From: an uncultured Pseudothermotoga sp.
GTDB lineage: Bacteria > Thermotogota > Thermotogae > Thermotogales > DSM-5069
Direction: 5' to 3'
DNA: 64,000 nucleotides
Assembly (NCBI GenBank): GCA_937995655.1
Contig: CALKJI010000005.1
Location: 186,001-250,000, forward strand
In this document: positions 46,566-55,655 of the stretch, one piece after another
Position numbering within the stretch: the stretch's first letter is position 1
Layout: every line of letters begins with the position of its first letter
Position numbers and translations under genes: made by a program
Notes under the pieces: generated by a model
Databases searched by the model: none
The model's input: the letters and a program-made list of their open reading frames with translations, nothing else
Told to the model about the DNA's origin: nothing

Positions 46566-47855
46566 TTGTATTATGCCTTAGTTGGATATGGTGTTGGAAA
46601 CAAAGCTCTTTGTGAAAAATTAATAAGGATGGGTCACAAAGTCTTCTTGAGTGAAGCGAGGTTTCTGAGTGATGATGAGAAATCAAGGTTGGCTGAGATG
46701 AATGTTTTGTTTGAAGATGGTAGGAACAGTCCAAAGATATGTAAGGCTGACGTGATTGTAGTTAGTCCATCAGTGAAATACAACCATCCAGTTGTCTCGT
46801 GTTGTCTGGAGAAAGTTCTTACAGATATTGACGTAGTTCTAAATATCAAGAAACCTCCTGTTGTCATTGCTGTGACAGGCTCTAATGGCAAAACGACAAC
46901 TTGCAATATGATCCTCCATGTACTGAAAGCTTTTGGTAAGAACTCCTATCTCTGTGGCAATGTGGGAGAACCGATTGCGAATTTGCTCGATATAGAATCA
47001 GAATATGTCGTAGTGGAAATGAGCAGTTTTCAGCTTTATTGGTCAAAAAGATTACCCATCGACATTGGAGTCCTATTAAATATCCAACCAAATCATTTGG
47101 ACTGGCATCCGTCAATGCAGCATTATCTACAATCAAAACTTAAGATTTTCGATTTTGCAAAGTACAAGATTTTTAACGGATCAGAGGAATTGATCAAGGA
47201 AAATATAAAGTTAGACCCAACCTATTACGCATTTGAACCTTTGTCGATGGATAATTTTTCCTCAGTGATCAAATACAATGGGACGAGCTATCACGTGAAT
47301 AACGATATCCTTTTGACGCGCCAAAATCTTGAAAATCTATCAGCAGTTTTGAAGGTTTTCTCATTACTTGGTTATGAACCAAAGGATGTTTTAAAGTCAT
47401 TGGAAAATTTCAATCCCCCGAGACATAGGATGGAGTTTGTAGCAAGGATCAATGGAATAACTTTCATAGATGACTCAAAAGCAACCAGTGCTGCCGCCAC
47501 AATATCAGCACTTGAAAATTTTACTCAGAAAAAGGTCATTCTAATTCTATCTGGCAGGAGCAAGAACGAAGACTATTCAGCTCTAGTCGAGCAGATGAAA
47601 AGCAAGGTAAAGCATGTTTATCTTTTTGGGGAAATCGTTTCAGCGATAGAAAATATACTTCAGTTAGAGAAATTCCCCTTCACTGTTGTTGAAAATATGA
47701 AGCAAGCTGTCTATAGTGCATTCCAAATGGCAACCCGAGGTGATGTCATTCTTCTGAGCCCTGCCGGTGCGAGCTTTGATTTGTACAAGAATTACTCCGA
47801 ACGTGGTGATGACTTTGTTCGTGTGGTACAATCATTAACGGGGGTTGAGGGATAG
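46566..47855 (+). CDS. murD: UDP-N-acetylmuramoylalanine--D-glutamate ligase
   Basis: Adds D-glutamate to UDP-MurNAc-L-Ala in the cytoplasm; 429 residues. The amino UDP-binding domain is followed by the ATP-binding loop GSNGKTTT (105-112), the LNIQPNHLDWH segment in the central domain, DDSKATS and a carboxy ligand-binding domain. The start is TTG at 46566, about 4 bases after GGAGGTAG; an overlapping ATG at 46572 is out of frame. First gene of the cluster. Confidence 0.96.
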   Translation: MYYALVGYGVGNKALCEKLIRMGHKVFLSEARFLSDDEKSRLAEMNVLFEDGRNSPKICKADVIVVSPSVKYNHPVVSCCLEKVLTDIDVVLNIKKPPVVIAVTGSNGKTTTCNMILHVLKAFGKNSYLCGNVGEPIANLLDIESEYVVVEMSSFQLYWSKRLPIDIGVLLNIQPNHLDWHPSMQHYLQSKLKIFDFAKYKIFNGSEELIKENIKLDPTYYAFEPLSMDNFSSVIKYNGTSYHVNNDILLTRQNLENLSAVLKVFSLLGYEPKDVLKSLENFNPPRHRMEFVARINGITFIDDSKATSAAATISALENFTQKKVILILSGRSKNEDYSALVEQMKSKVKHVYLFGEIVSAIENILQLEKFPFTVVENMKQAVYSAFQMATRGDVILLSPAGASFDLYKNYSERGDDFVRVVQSLTGVEG

Positions 47856-48935
47856 TTGTCAAATGCTTTACCGATCCTTCTTATTGTATCAGTGTTGATA
47901 TCTGTTGGTCTCATCTTGATTGCGAGTTTTGACATAGCATCGCAAATGAATGTTTTTGGTAATATTTCTAACAACTTGTTCTACTCACACCTTATGAAAT
48001 TGGCGATCGGTGCCTTTTTAATGACTTTGACTATGCTCATAGATTATAGATTGCACATCAAACTTGCTCAGTTCTATTATTTTTTGTCAATAGGTCTTCT
48101 GTTGATGCCCTTGTTTCTACCGGAAATAAATGGTTCCAAGAGATGGATCAGTTTGGCTGGTTTTACCTTTCAACCATCGGAATTTGCTAAGATTGCGTTG
48201 TTGATATCTCTGTCTGTTTACATCTGCAATAACAAAGACCACATGAGGGAATTTTATAAAGGCTTTCTTAAACCTTTGTTTTTGAGCATGCCTTTTCTTT
48301 TTCTGATCTTAATCGAACCAGATTTGAGTACATCACTAGTTCTCCTTTTTCTCGTATTCATGCTGCTTTTCTCGCATGGAACACGCGGTGCATACATTTT
48401 CATGACGATACTTTTGATCTTTGTCCTCTTTTACTTTGCTGTAAGTAAAGGCTTTCTTTTGAAAGATTATCAATTATGGAGGCTGAGAACATTTCTTGAA
48501 GGAAATCATCCAGATCAAGTCTCCAAAGCCATTCAAGCATTGAGAGAAGGAGGATTAGCTGGTAAAGGTGTAGGGTTAGGCGAGGTGAAATTGACGATAC
48601 CAGCTATTGTATCTGACTTTATCTTGGCTGCTGCAGGCGAAGAGTTTGGTACGATTGGTATAATTGCTGTTACTACTCTGTTCTTCTTGCTGGTTTCGAT
48701 TTTGCTCAAGTTGGTTGAAAAAGTGCAGGATACCTTTGCTACAGCTTATATCACCGGTTTCTCATTCTTGATCATTCTTCAAGTTTTAGTTAATCTTGGA
48801 GTTGTTACGGGTACTGTACCGGTTACCGGTGTGACATTGCCTTTCGTCAGTTACGGAGGAAGTTCGATCATCACAATGCTGGCAAGCTTAGGCATAGTGA
48901 TAAATATCGTAACGCATGGAAGTGAGGAAACTTGA
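47856..48935 (+). CDS. ftsW: SEDS-family glycosyltransferase FtsW
   Basis: 359 residues, ten membrane segments. Polymerises lipid II into glycan strands at the septum with a partner transpeptidase. PSEFAKIALL (108-117 region), AGEEFGTIG and the carboxy GVTLPFVSYGGSSI are SEDS signatures. FtsW is preferred over RodA because of its place between murD and murG. It starts with TTG directly after the murD stop, with GAGGGA as SD. Confidence 0.92.
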   Translation: MSNALPILLIVSVLISVGLILIASFDIASQMNVFGNISNNLFYSHLMKLAIGAFLMTLTMLIDYRLHIKLAQFYYFLSIGLLLMPLFLPEINGSKRWISLAGFTFQPSEFAKIALLISLSVYICNNKDHMREFYKGFLKPLFLSMPFLFLILIEPDLSTSLVLLFLVFMLLFSHGTRGAYIFMTILLIFVLFYFAVSKGFLLKDYQLWRLRTFLEGNHPDQVSKAIQALREGGLAGKGVGLGEVKLTIPAIVSDFILAAAGEEFGTIGIIAVTTLFFLLVSILLKLVEKVQDTFATAYITGFSFLIILQVLVNLGVVTGTVPVTGVTLPFVSYGGSSIITMLASLGIVINIVTHGSEET

Positions 48936-49951
48936 AGATAGCAGCTGCCGGAGGGGGAACAGGAGGTCATCTCTATCCAGCCCTTGCAGTTTTAGAGAAT
49001 CTGGCAAAGATGGATCAGGTGGATGTAACATATTTTTGCTTAAGAAGAGGTCTTGAAAGCAGGATTATTCCACAAGAACATCCCGAATACAGAATGGTAA
49101 CAATCGATCTTAGAGGCTTGGAGAGACCGATATTTCACCCAGTGAATTTCACAAGACTATTGAAAATATTTCGAAATGAGAGTATTATAGCTTCGGAAAT
49201 AGAAGGTTGTGACTTAGGATTTGTCACGGGTGGTTATGTTTCACATCCGGTTGGGAAGGCCTGCGCTAAAAAACGTATACCTTTTTTTGTTCAAGAACAG
49301 AATGTGGTACCTGGGCTCGCAAATAGGATGTTGAGTTTAAAGGCTCAGAAGGTTTTTGTAGGTTTCCAAGAGAGTGTACAATATTTTCCAAAGTCTGCTC
49401 GTAAAAAGATCGTTGTCACTGGCAATCCTATAAGAGTGAAAGATTGTAACCAAAAAAGCTTTGGTCAAGATTATGTACTTGTCCTAGGTGGAAGCAGAGG
49501 TAGTGAATTCATAAACAAATTGATGGAGCAGGTTTATATGATAGAGAATCAGACAAGGTTTATCCATAGCACAGGTGACAGTAACTGGACAAAGAGGCTG
49601 AGTGTTTATCCAAACGTTCAGGCTTTTGATTATATATATGACATGGCCTGTGCATGGAAGGGAGCAAAGGCTGTTGTGAGCAGGGCTGGTGCAATTGCAG
49701 TTAGTGAGATGCTCTATTATGGAGTCCCGGGTTTGTTGATACCGTGGGAGGGCTCGACGGGGAATCATCAGTTAATAAATGCCTTGTATGTTGAGAAGAT
49801 TGGCAGAGGAGTAGTGGTTAAAGAGAGAGACCTCACACCTGAGCTTCTCATAAAAAGGTTGTTCCATATAATTTCACTTGGCAAGAAAAACGAAGAAAAA
49901 GAAAATCCGGCGAGCTTAATTGCTAAAATTATTCTGGAGGAATCGAAATGA
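48932..49951 (+). CDS. murG: Lipid II-forming GlcNAc transferase MurG
   Basis: Transfers GlcNAc from UDP-GlcNAc to lipid I at the inner membrane face; 339 residues, GT-B fold. GGGTGGHLYPALA (7-19), QEQNVVPGLANR and the carboxy SRAGAIAVSEMLYYGVPGLLIPW are diagnostic. The start is TTG at 48932 in a TTGA overlap with ftsW; the SD GTGAGGAAA is inside ftsW. Confidence 0.95.
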   Translation: MKIAAAGGGTGGHLYPALAVLENLAKMDQVDVTYFCLRRGLESRIIPQEHPEYRMVTIDLRGLERPIFHPVNFTRLLKIFRNESIIASEIEGCDLGFVTGGYVSHPVGKACAKKRIPFFVQEQNVVPGLANRMLSLKAQKVFVGFQESVQYFPKSARKKIVVTGNPIRVKDCNQKSFGQDYVLVLGGSRGSEFINKLMEQVYMIENQTRFIHSTGDSNWTKRLSVYPNVQAFDYIYDMACAWKGAKAVVSRAGAIAVSEMLYYGVPGLLIPWEGSTGNHQLINALYVEKIGRGVVVKERDLTPELLIKRLFHIISLGKKNEEKENPASLIAKIILEESK

Positions 49952-51285
49952 GAATTCATTTTGTAGGAATCGGCGGGATTGGTATGAGTTCCTTAGCATT
50001 ACATTGTAAGATCAACGGCGATGATGTGTATGGTTCTGACATATATGATAATGAGCAGACAGAGATTTTGAGAAAGATTGGAGTGCATGTTTTCTTGGGA
50101 CATGATAACAATAACTGGCTCAATCCAGACCTTGTAGTTCATACACCTGCGGTACATTTTGACAATCCTGAGATAATTAGGGCAAAAAGAGAAAATGTCA
50201 AGGTTGTCAGTAGATCGGAATTCTTGAGATGGATTCTCGATGGAACAACTCAGTTTGCTGTAACTGGTTCAGACGGTAAGACTACAACTACTGCAATGGT
50301 TGCCCACTGTCTTAAAACGTTTGGAGAGGATCCCACAGTTTTTCTTGGTGGTGTGCACAGATCTTTAGAATTTGGTAACTATCGTTCGGGAAAAGGTCCC
50401 ACCGTTTATGAACTCGATGAAAGTCAACCAGAGTTTTCGAGCTTTTATCCAGACTACTTGATCATTACAAACGCTCGAGGAGATCATCTAGAGAATTACA
50501 ATGGCGATGAGGATTTTTACAGGTCATGTTTTGAGAAGCTTGCACAAAAGACTCGGAAGATAGTTATAACCTTTGCTGATGATAAAAATACGTCAAATCT
50601 TGGCAATTACACCTTTGGAAAAATACAAGGTACATGTAGATTGATAAACAGATTTGTAAAAGATCTCCACCAGATCGCTACGGTTGAACTTGATGGAAAG
50701 CAGTATCAAATGCTTTTGAATTTGCCTGGAGAACACAATGTCTTGAATGCAATGGCTGTTTTGACCTTGTTCTGGGCAGTTGGTTATGATCCAAATAGAG
50801 TCTTAGAAGCTTTAAAGGATTTTGTTGGAACTCGCAGGCGTTTTGACATAACAATCTTGAATGAAAGTCAAAAGACTTACGTTATTGATGATTACGCACA
50901 TACACCAGATGAAATAAGGTCACTAATTGCTGCTGCAGAAGAAGCCTTTCCTGAACAGAGGAAAGTTGTGATCTTTCAACCACATAGGTACAGCAGATTA
51001 CTTCGTGAAGATGGTAATTTTGCAAAGGCTCTCAAGGATGCTGATGAGATTTACGTCACCGAAGTCTACAGCGCCTTTGAAAAAGCTATTCCGCAACTTT
51101 CGGCTAAGATAATAGTAGAAGGTTTAGAAAGTTATGGAAGGAAAGCCCAATATTTTCCAAAACTTGAAGATCTACTGGACGCCTTTAAGCCTCAACAGAA
51201 CACTGTATATCTCTTTGTAGGAGCAGGTGACATCATCAAAGTCTCCCAGAGATTTGTAGAAAACTATAAAAAAGGTGACCGTTAG
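49948..51285 (+). CDS. murC: UDP-N-acetylmuramate--L-alanine ligase
   Basis: First amino-acid ligase of peptidoglycan synthesis; 445 residues. GIGGIGMSSLA (8-18) binds UDP; the ATP loop reads GSDGKTTT (107-114; usually GTHGKTT), then YELDESQPEF and DDYAHTPDE (usually DYAHHP). These substitutions match the T. maritima MurC I recall, so they look lineage-specific. The ATG overlaps the murG stop (ATGA), with SD GGAGGAA. Its stop lies in the loop of a terminator. Confidence 0.95.
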   Translation: MRIHFVGIGGIGMSSLALHCKINGDDVYGSDIYDNEQTEILRKIGVHVFLGHDNNNWLNPDLVVHTPAVHFDNPEIIRAKRENVKVVSRSEFLRWILDGTTQFAVTGSDGKTTTTAMVAHCLKTFGEDPTVFLGGVHRSLEFGNYRSGKGPTVYELDESQPEFSSFYPDYLIITNARGDHLENYNGDEDFYRSCFEKLAQKTRKIVITFADDKNTSNLGNYTFGKIQGTCRLINRFVKDLHQIATVELDGKQYQMLLNLPGEHNVLNAMAVLTLFWAVGYDPNRVLEALKDFVGTRRRFDITILNESQKTYVIDDYAHTPDEIRSLIAAAEEAFPEQRKVVIFQPHRYSRLLREDGNFAKALKDADEIYVTEVYSAFEKAIPQLSAKIIVEGLESYGRKAQYFPKLEDLLDAFKPQQNTVYLFVGAGDIIKVSQRFVENYKKGDR

Positions 51286-51300
51286 GTCACCTTTTTCTTT
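51269..51300. terminator. Bidirectional terminator between murC and the opp cluster
   Basis: AAAAAGGTGACC (51269-51280), loop GTTA, GGTCACCTTTTT (51285-51296): a perfect 12-bp stem with A-run and T-run on both sides, so it works in both directions. It contains the murC stop codon and touches the last codons of the convergent oppC. Confidence 0.92.
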
Positions 51301-52843
51301 ATCCGAGTGATCTTGGATCTAGAGCATCTCTCAGTGCGTCTCCAACTGTGTTGAAGGCAAGGCACGTTATTATTATGAACAAGCCAGGTATCAAAAGCCA
51401 AGGCGCCCTCGTTATAACGTATACGTCCTGTGCTTGAGCGAGCATTAGTCCCCACGATGCGTAGGGTTCCCTTATTCCAAGACCGAGGAAACTCAGACCT
51501 GCTTCACCAAGGATGTAACCTGGAATCCTCAACGTGGATGCAACGATGAGGTATGTCGCAGTGTTTGGTAAAATATGTCGCGCGAGAACCTTACTGTTTG
51601 GGAGTCCTATAGCTATTGCTGCCTCAACGAATTCTCTTTGACGAATTGAAAGAACCATGCCTCTGATGACACGGGACGTACCTGCCCAACCGATGAACGC
51701 CAAGATGAAAACCAAAAGTACATATATTTGAGTTGATGGCAAATCAAGGGGAAGCATGGCCCGAAGCATTATCAAAAGGTAGAAGCCAGGGATGGACATT
51801 ATAATTTCAGCAAACCTCATCAGAGCTTCATCGACAAGACCTCCATAGTAACCAGATATACCTCCAAAAACCATAGCAAGCGCAAAGGTGATCACCATTC
51901 CGATGAAACCAATGGACAATGAAATTCTTGAAGCAAAGACTATTCTCGACCAAACATCTCTCCCAAATAAATCTGCTCCCATTATAAAGAGCTTGACGTA
52001 CGGGTTGTTATCGTAGTTATCAACACCGAAAAGATGAAGGTTTAAGGGGAACAACCAGAACAGTTTACCGTTCCAAGTTTTGATAAACCACTTCACTGGG
52101 TACGTCTTGTAATCGAAGTCAATAACCTTGCCTGTCAACATTTGAAGTCTTCCATCTTTTCTCACAATTATGTTATCTATAGTTTCTGTTATTGCAACAG
52201 CTTCAATCTGTTCCTCATCTGTTAAGTTGAATCGTGTACCATAGGCTTTGAAATACACCTCTTGCGCCACAGCAGAGTTAGTTTCAAATCGAGATTTTCC
52301 TTTGCTCAGGGCTTCATCATTGTAGCCAAAAAGCAAATAGTCTGTGGTTCTTGGACTTTTCTTTACATCAAACCATTCACCATTTATCTTTATGCTTTCA
52401 ATTGACGAAACTTGAAATCTTATACTTTCAACGCCATCTTTCCCAAGCTCATAAACTTCTCTCTCACCATTTGGTTTTTCAACAACTACTCTTCTCGGAT
52501 AAAGCATTTCCCTGTAAGTTCGCTCGTAAGTTACCTTGTCAACAAAGGTTATGACAGGTAAAACATAGGCTCCCACACGCTGCCCTTTGTATGATCTGTA
52601 AATCTTCGTAGGTGGTGCGTAGGTGTGTCTGAGTGATTGCTCCAGAGGATTATAAGGTGACAGAAAATCTGCAAACAGAGCTATGATATAAAGAATTATC
52701 AATATCACAAGGGCAACAACTCCAAGTCTATGTTTAAGGAATGCTCTCCAAATCAATTGACCTCTTGAGAGGTATTTTTCTTGAAATTCTACTTCTTCTG
52801 TTTCAACTTCACCAGTTAATACTTTCCCATTAGCTTCCACCAT
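51299..52843 (-). CDS. oppC: Opp/Dpp-type ABC permease (OppC) with large extracytoplasmic insertion
   Basis: 514 residues, far longer than the usual 280-320. Membrane segment 1 (about 41-61) is followed by some 220 residues before the normal GADLFGRDVWSR segment; that part is polar, rich in Tyr, Lys and Glu, with no membrane segment, and so should lie outside the membrane. The remaining five segments and the EAA loop (EAAIAIGLPNSKVLARHILPN) are standard. The ATG at 52843 lies 9 bases after GAGGAGG; a TTG at 52861 overlaps that SD. Last gene of the opp cluster. Confidence 0.92.
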   Translation of the reverse strand: MVEANGKVLTGEVETEEVEFQEKYLSRGQLIWRAFLKHRLGVVALVILIILYIIALFADFLSPYNPLEQSLRHTYAPPTKIYRSYKGQRVGAYVLPVITFVDKVTYERTYREMLYPRRVVVEKPNGEREVYELGKDGVESIRFQVSSIESIKINGEWFDVKKSPRTTDYLLFGYNDEALSKGKSRFETNSAVAQEVYFKAYGTRFNLTDEEQIEAVAITETIDNIIVRKDGRLQMLTGKVIDFDYKTYPVKWFIKTWNGKLFWLFPLNLHLFGVDNYDNNPYVKLFIMGADLFGRDVWSRIVFASRISLSIGFIGMVITFALAMVFGGISGYYGGLVDEALMRFAEIIMSIPGFYLLIMLRAMLPLDLPSTQIYVLLVFILAFIGWAGTSRVIRGMVLSIRQREFVEAAIAIGLPNSKVLARHILPNTATYLIVASTLRIPGYILGEAGLSFLGLGIREPYASWGLMLAQAQDVYVITRAPWLLIPGLFIIITCLAFNTVGDALRDALDPRSLG

Positions 52844-52857
52844 CTGCAAAAACCTCC

Positions 52858-53832
52858 TCAAGTAAGCCTGACACGTGGATCAACCAAGGCCAAGAGCATA
52901 TCTGCCACCAAGTTGCCGACTACCAAAAGAATAGCACTTATCAAACCACTTGCGATGACAAGGTACATGTCCTGTTGAATCAAGGCTTGATAAATCAACC
53001 TACCCATCCCAGGCCAACCGAAAACGTTCTCTATGAACAAAGCGCCTCCCAAAAGTCCAGATATGCTAAATCCAAGAAAGGTTATCATTGGGTTGATAGC
53101 GTTTCGCAGGGCGTGTTTGTATATGACAACCCTTTCGGGCATTCCTTTCGCACGTGCAAATATGACATAATCTTCGTTCAGAACATCCAACAGTGAACCC
53201 CTCATGTACCGCATCAAACTAGCGAAAGAACCAAGACTCAGAGCAGATACTGGAAGAATCATGTGCCATAGGATATCTTTGAACTTGTTCCAAGCAGAGA
53301 GTTGGTTATATGATGTTGATATCATGCCGGAAATCGGGAACCAGTTTGTCTTTGCCGCAAGATACAGCATCAAAAGTCCCAAGAAGAACGATGGAGTGGC
53401 AATCAGACCGAGGGCAACTACCGTTAAGATTCTGTCGCTAAAAGAATACTTTTTCAAGGCAGAAAATATTCCAGTCACTATTCCTAAAGCCCACGAAAAC
53501 AACAAAGAACTCACCGAGAGAATCAGCGTGGCATTGACCCTTTCCCAAATCAGGTCCGATACGGGTCTTCGGTAATAGAAGGAATATCCCATGTTACCCT
53601 TAAAGAGGTTTTTCAGCCAGGTGAGGTATTGAACTATCGCTGGCTGGTCAAGCCCATACTCTTTTCTCATAGCCTCTAGAGTTTCAGCAGAGATAGTCGG
53701 GTCCAGTCTATATTGGTCGAGAAAATCTCCTGGAGCAGCGTACATGATCATAAAGATCATAAAGGATATGATAAACAGTTCTGGTATTGAAATCAAAAGC
53801 CTTCGGATGATGTACTTAAGCAAATCAGTCAC
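52858..53832 (-). CDS. oppB: Opp/Dpp-type ABC permease (OppB)
   Basis: 324 residues, six membrane segments. The amino LKYIIRRLLISIPELFIISFMIF segment, the periplasmic YGLDQPAIVQYLTWLKN and the EAA-type loop (FARAKGMPERVVIYKHALRN) are family features. The start is GTG at 53832 after AAGGGGT. It pairs with the OppC downstream and the binding protein upstream. Confidence 0.95.
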   Translation of the reverse strand: MTDLLKYIIRRLLISIPELFIISFMIFMIMYAAPGDFLDQYRLDPTISAETLEAMRKEYGLDQPAIVQYLTWLKNLFKGNMGYSFYYRRPVSDLIWERVNATLILSVSSLLFSWALGIVTGIFSALKKYSFSDRILTVVALGLIATPSFFLGLLMLYLAAKTNWFPISGMISTSYNQLSAWNKFKDILWHMILPVSALSLGSFASLMRYMRGSLLDVLNEDYVIFARAKGMPERVVIYKHALRNAINPMITFLGFSISGLLGGALFIENVFGWPGMGRLIYQALIQQDMYLVIASGLISAILLVVGNLVADMLLALVDPRVRLT

Positions 53833-53846
53833 ACCCCTTGTAGTTA

Positions 53847-53873
53847 AGGAGTGGGGGCTTTGCCCTCACTCCT
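53847..53873 (-). other. Hairpin after oppA, probable partial terminator or mRNA stabiliser
   Basis: On the minus strand AGGAGTGAGGGC, loop AAA, GCCCCCACTCCT: a 12-bp stem with one A-C mismatch. No T-run follows. It lies 10 bases after the oppA stop and 15 before the oppB start. Confidence 0.75.
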
Positions 53874-53883
53874 GAAGGATTTA

Positions 53884-55641
53884 CTACTTCTTCCAAATCC
53901 AATCGATATTCCAGAGCATTCCTCCAAATGATGTTGGATCAACATTCTGCATTTTGTTAGTGTATGCGTACAGGTACTCCTGCTGAATCGTGTATATCAA
54001 AGGCAGGTATTCAGACACAAGTTCTTGATATCTTGAGAACATTTCAAAGACTTTCTTCTGATCAAGGATTCTCACGTTTTCTGCAAAGATCTTGTCGATT
54101 TCAACTTCCCACCAAGGTGCTTCATAGATCTGTGGATCAACAAACTTTGCCACATCAGGATGGAAGTTCCAGAAATGCAGTGTACCTTTCTGGGACCAGA
54201 CATTTCTTCCACCTTGTGGTTCATCGCTACCAGTCAAACCAATTACGATGGCTTCCCAATCACCGGTATTGAGCATCTTTTCAACGAGCAAGTTGAAGTC
54301 AAGTGGTACAAAGGTAACTTCGATACCGAGTTTGGCAAGTTCATCTCTCATTATATTACAAGTTCCCTCTCGCTGCGTGTTGCCTGCGTTGGTCATGAGA
54401 ATGAAACGTACTCTGTTGCCTTCGGCGTCGAGCAAATTACCCTGTGCATCCCATTTGAATCCGCCAAGCTCAAGCATCATTCTTGCATAATCCAAGTCGT
54501 ACGGGTATTTTCTCAAGACTGCATCGTTGTAGTAAGCAGCTGCGGCTTCACTTATCGGTCCCCACTGAGCTCTTCCAAGTCCAGAGAGCAGCGTGTCGAT
54601 CATGAGATCTTTAGGCATAGCATAAGCTATGGCTCTTCTGAAGTATTCATTTCTAAACCAGGCTCTTTTCACGGGATCTGGACAGTTGAAGTTGACTGTC
54701 AAGAAGGTCGTTCCAAAGGTTGGTCCGCCCATCCCGACAATCCAGCCTTTATCCTTTGCTTTGTTTTTGATTTCTGGATAGAATTGAGCGGTGACACCAT
54801 AAACATCGATTTCCCCAGCTTCGAATGCAAGCTTGATAGCGTTCAAGTCTGGGATAATCTTTCTTATGTACTCGTCAAGATAAGGAAGCTGAGTACCATT
54901 TTTGTCAGTCTTCCAGTAATATGGATTTCTGACCATTCGTACAAATTGATCTGGTACGTACTCAACAGGAATGAACGGTCCCAGACCGACAAGCTCTTTC
55001 TTATTGATCGACTCAACTGTCCACTGTTCCCTAAAGGTACCATTCTTTACCCAGGGCTCACAAATGTGTTTTGGGAACAGGTACAATCCCCCGATGTATC
55101 TCACTGCGAGCCTGAAAGGTTCTTCATAAATTACCTTTAAAGTGTATTTGTTGACGAGTTCAGCCTTGGGGAGTCTGCCCTTTGAATCCTTGATGACATC
55201 TTGAGTACTGCTTGGGATATTTGGGTTGGTGTAGATCTCGTTGATCGTGAAGACAACGTCCTCTGCAGTGAATGGAGCACCATCTGACCATCTGATCCCT
55301 TCCCTCAAGAAGAAGGTGATGATCATTTTTTCATCGTCGGTGACTTCTACTTCCACTCTTTTCGCAAGACCTGGGTGCATAACAGCCTTATTGTCCATCT
55401 CGATCATCGTTGCACCCATCCATACACCGATGATATCGGTAGAGCTTGTTTCCTTTGCAACGACATAATTCATTGTACGAGGACCGCTACCAAGTTGTGG
55501 TGCTACAAGTACTCCTCCGCGCTGTCCCGTTGCGTTTGCTCCCAGGTAAGGTTTGCTTTCATCAAACCAGACATACTTCTGTGCGGCAAAACCAACTGCA
55601 ACTAAAGCCAAGACCAGTGTCACCAATAAAAATTTCTTCAT
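53884..55641 (-). CDS. oppA: ABC transporter substrate-binding protein, family 5 (OppA/DppA type)
   Basis: 585 residues. The signal peptide (MKKFLLVTLVLALVAVGFAA) has no lipobox Cys, so the protein is probably periplasmic rather than a lipoprotein. The SBP_bac_5 body includes REGIRWSDGAPFTAEDVVF near 113-131 and YFRRAIAYAMPKDLM near 330. Thermotogales members of this family bind oligosaccharides as often as peptides, so the substrate is open. AGGGGGTG precedes the ATG. The only binding-protein gene for two permease/ATPase sets in view. Confidence 0.93.
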   Translation of the reverse strand: MKKFLLVTLVLALVAVGFAAQKYVWFDESKPYLGANATGQRGGVLVAPQLGSGPRTMNYVVAKETSSTDIIGVWMGATMIEMDNKAVMHPGLAKRVEVEVTDDEKMIITFFLREGIRWSDGAPFTAEDVVFTINEIYTNPNIPSSTQDVIKDSKGRLPKAELVNKYTLKVIYEEPFRLAVRYIGGLYLFPKHICEPWVKNGTFREQWTVESINKKELVGLGPFIPVEYVPDQFVRMVRNPYYWKTDKNGTQLPYLDEYIRKIIPDLNAIKLAFEAGEIDVYGVTAQFYPEIKNKAKDKGWIVGMGGPTFGTTFLTVNFNCPDPVKRAWFRNEYFRRAIAYAMPKDLMIDTLLSGLGRAQWGPISEAAAAYYNDAVLRKYPYDLDYARMMLELGGFKWDAQGNLLDAEGNRVRFILMTNAGNTQREGTCNIMRDELAKLGIEVTFVPLDFNLLVEKMLNTGDWEAIVIGLTGSDEPQGGRNVWSQKGTLHFWNFHPDVAKFVDPQIYEAPWWEVEIDKIFAENVRILDQKKVFEMFSRYQELVSEYLPLIYTIQQEYLYAYTNKMQNVDPTSFGGMLWNIDWIWKK

Positions 55642-55655
55642 AAATTAACACCCCC

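Noticed and set aside
54160-55140. Open frame of 326 codons on the + strand opposite oppA
   Set aside because: oppA on the other strand has a signal peptide, family motifs and operon context; the antisense frame has no SD or recognisable protein features.
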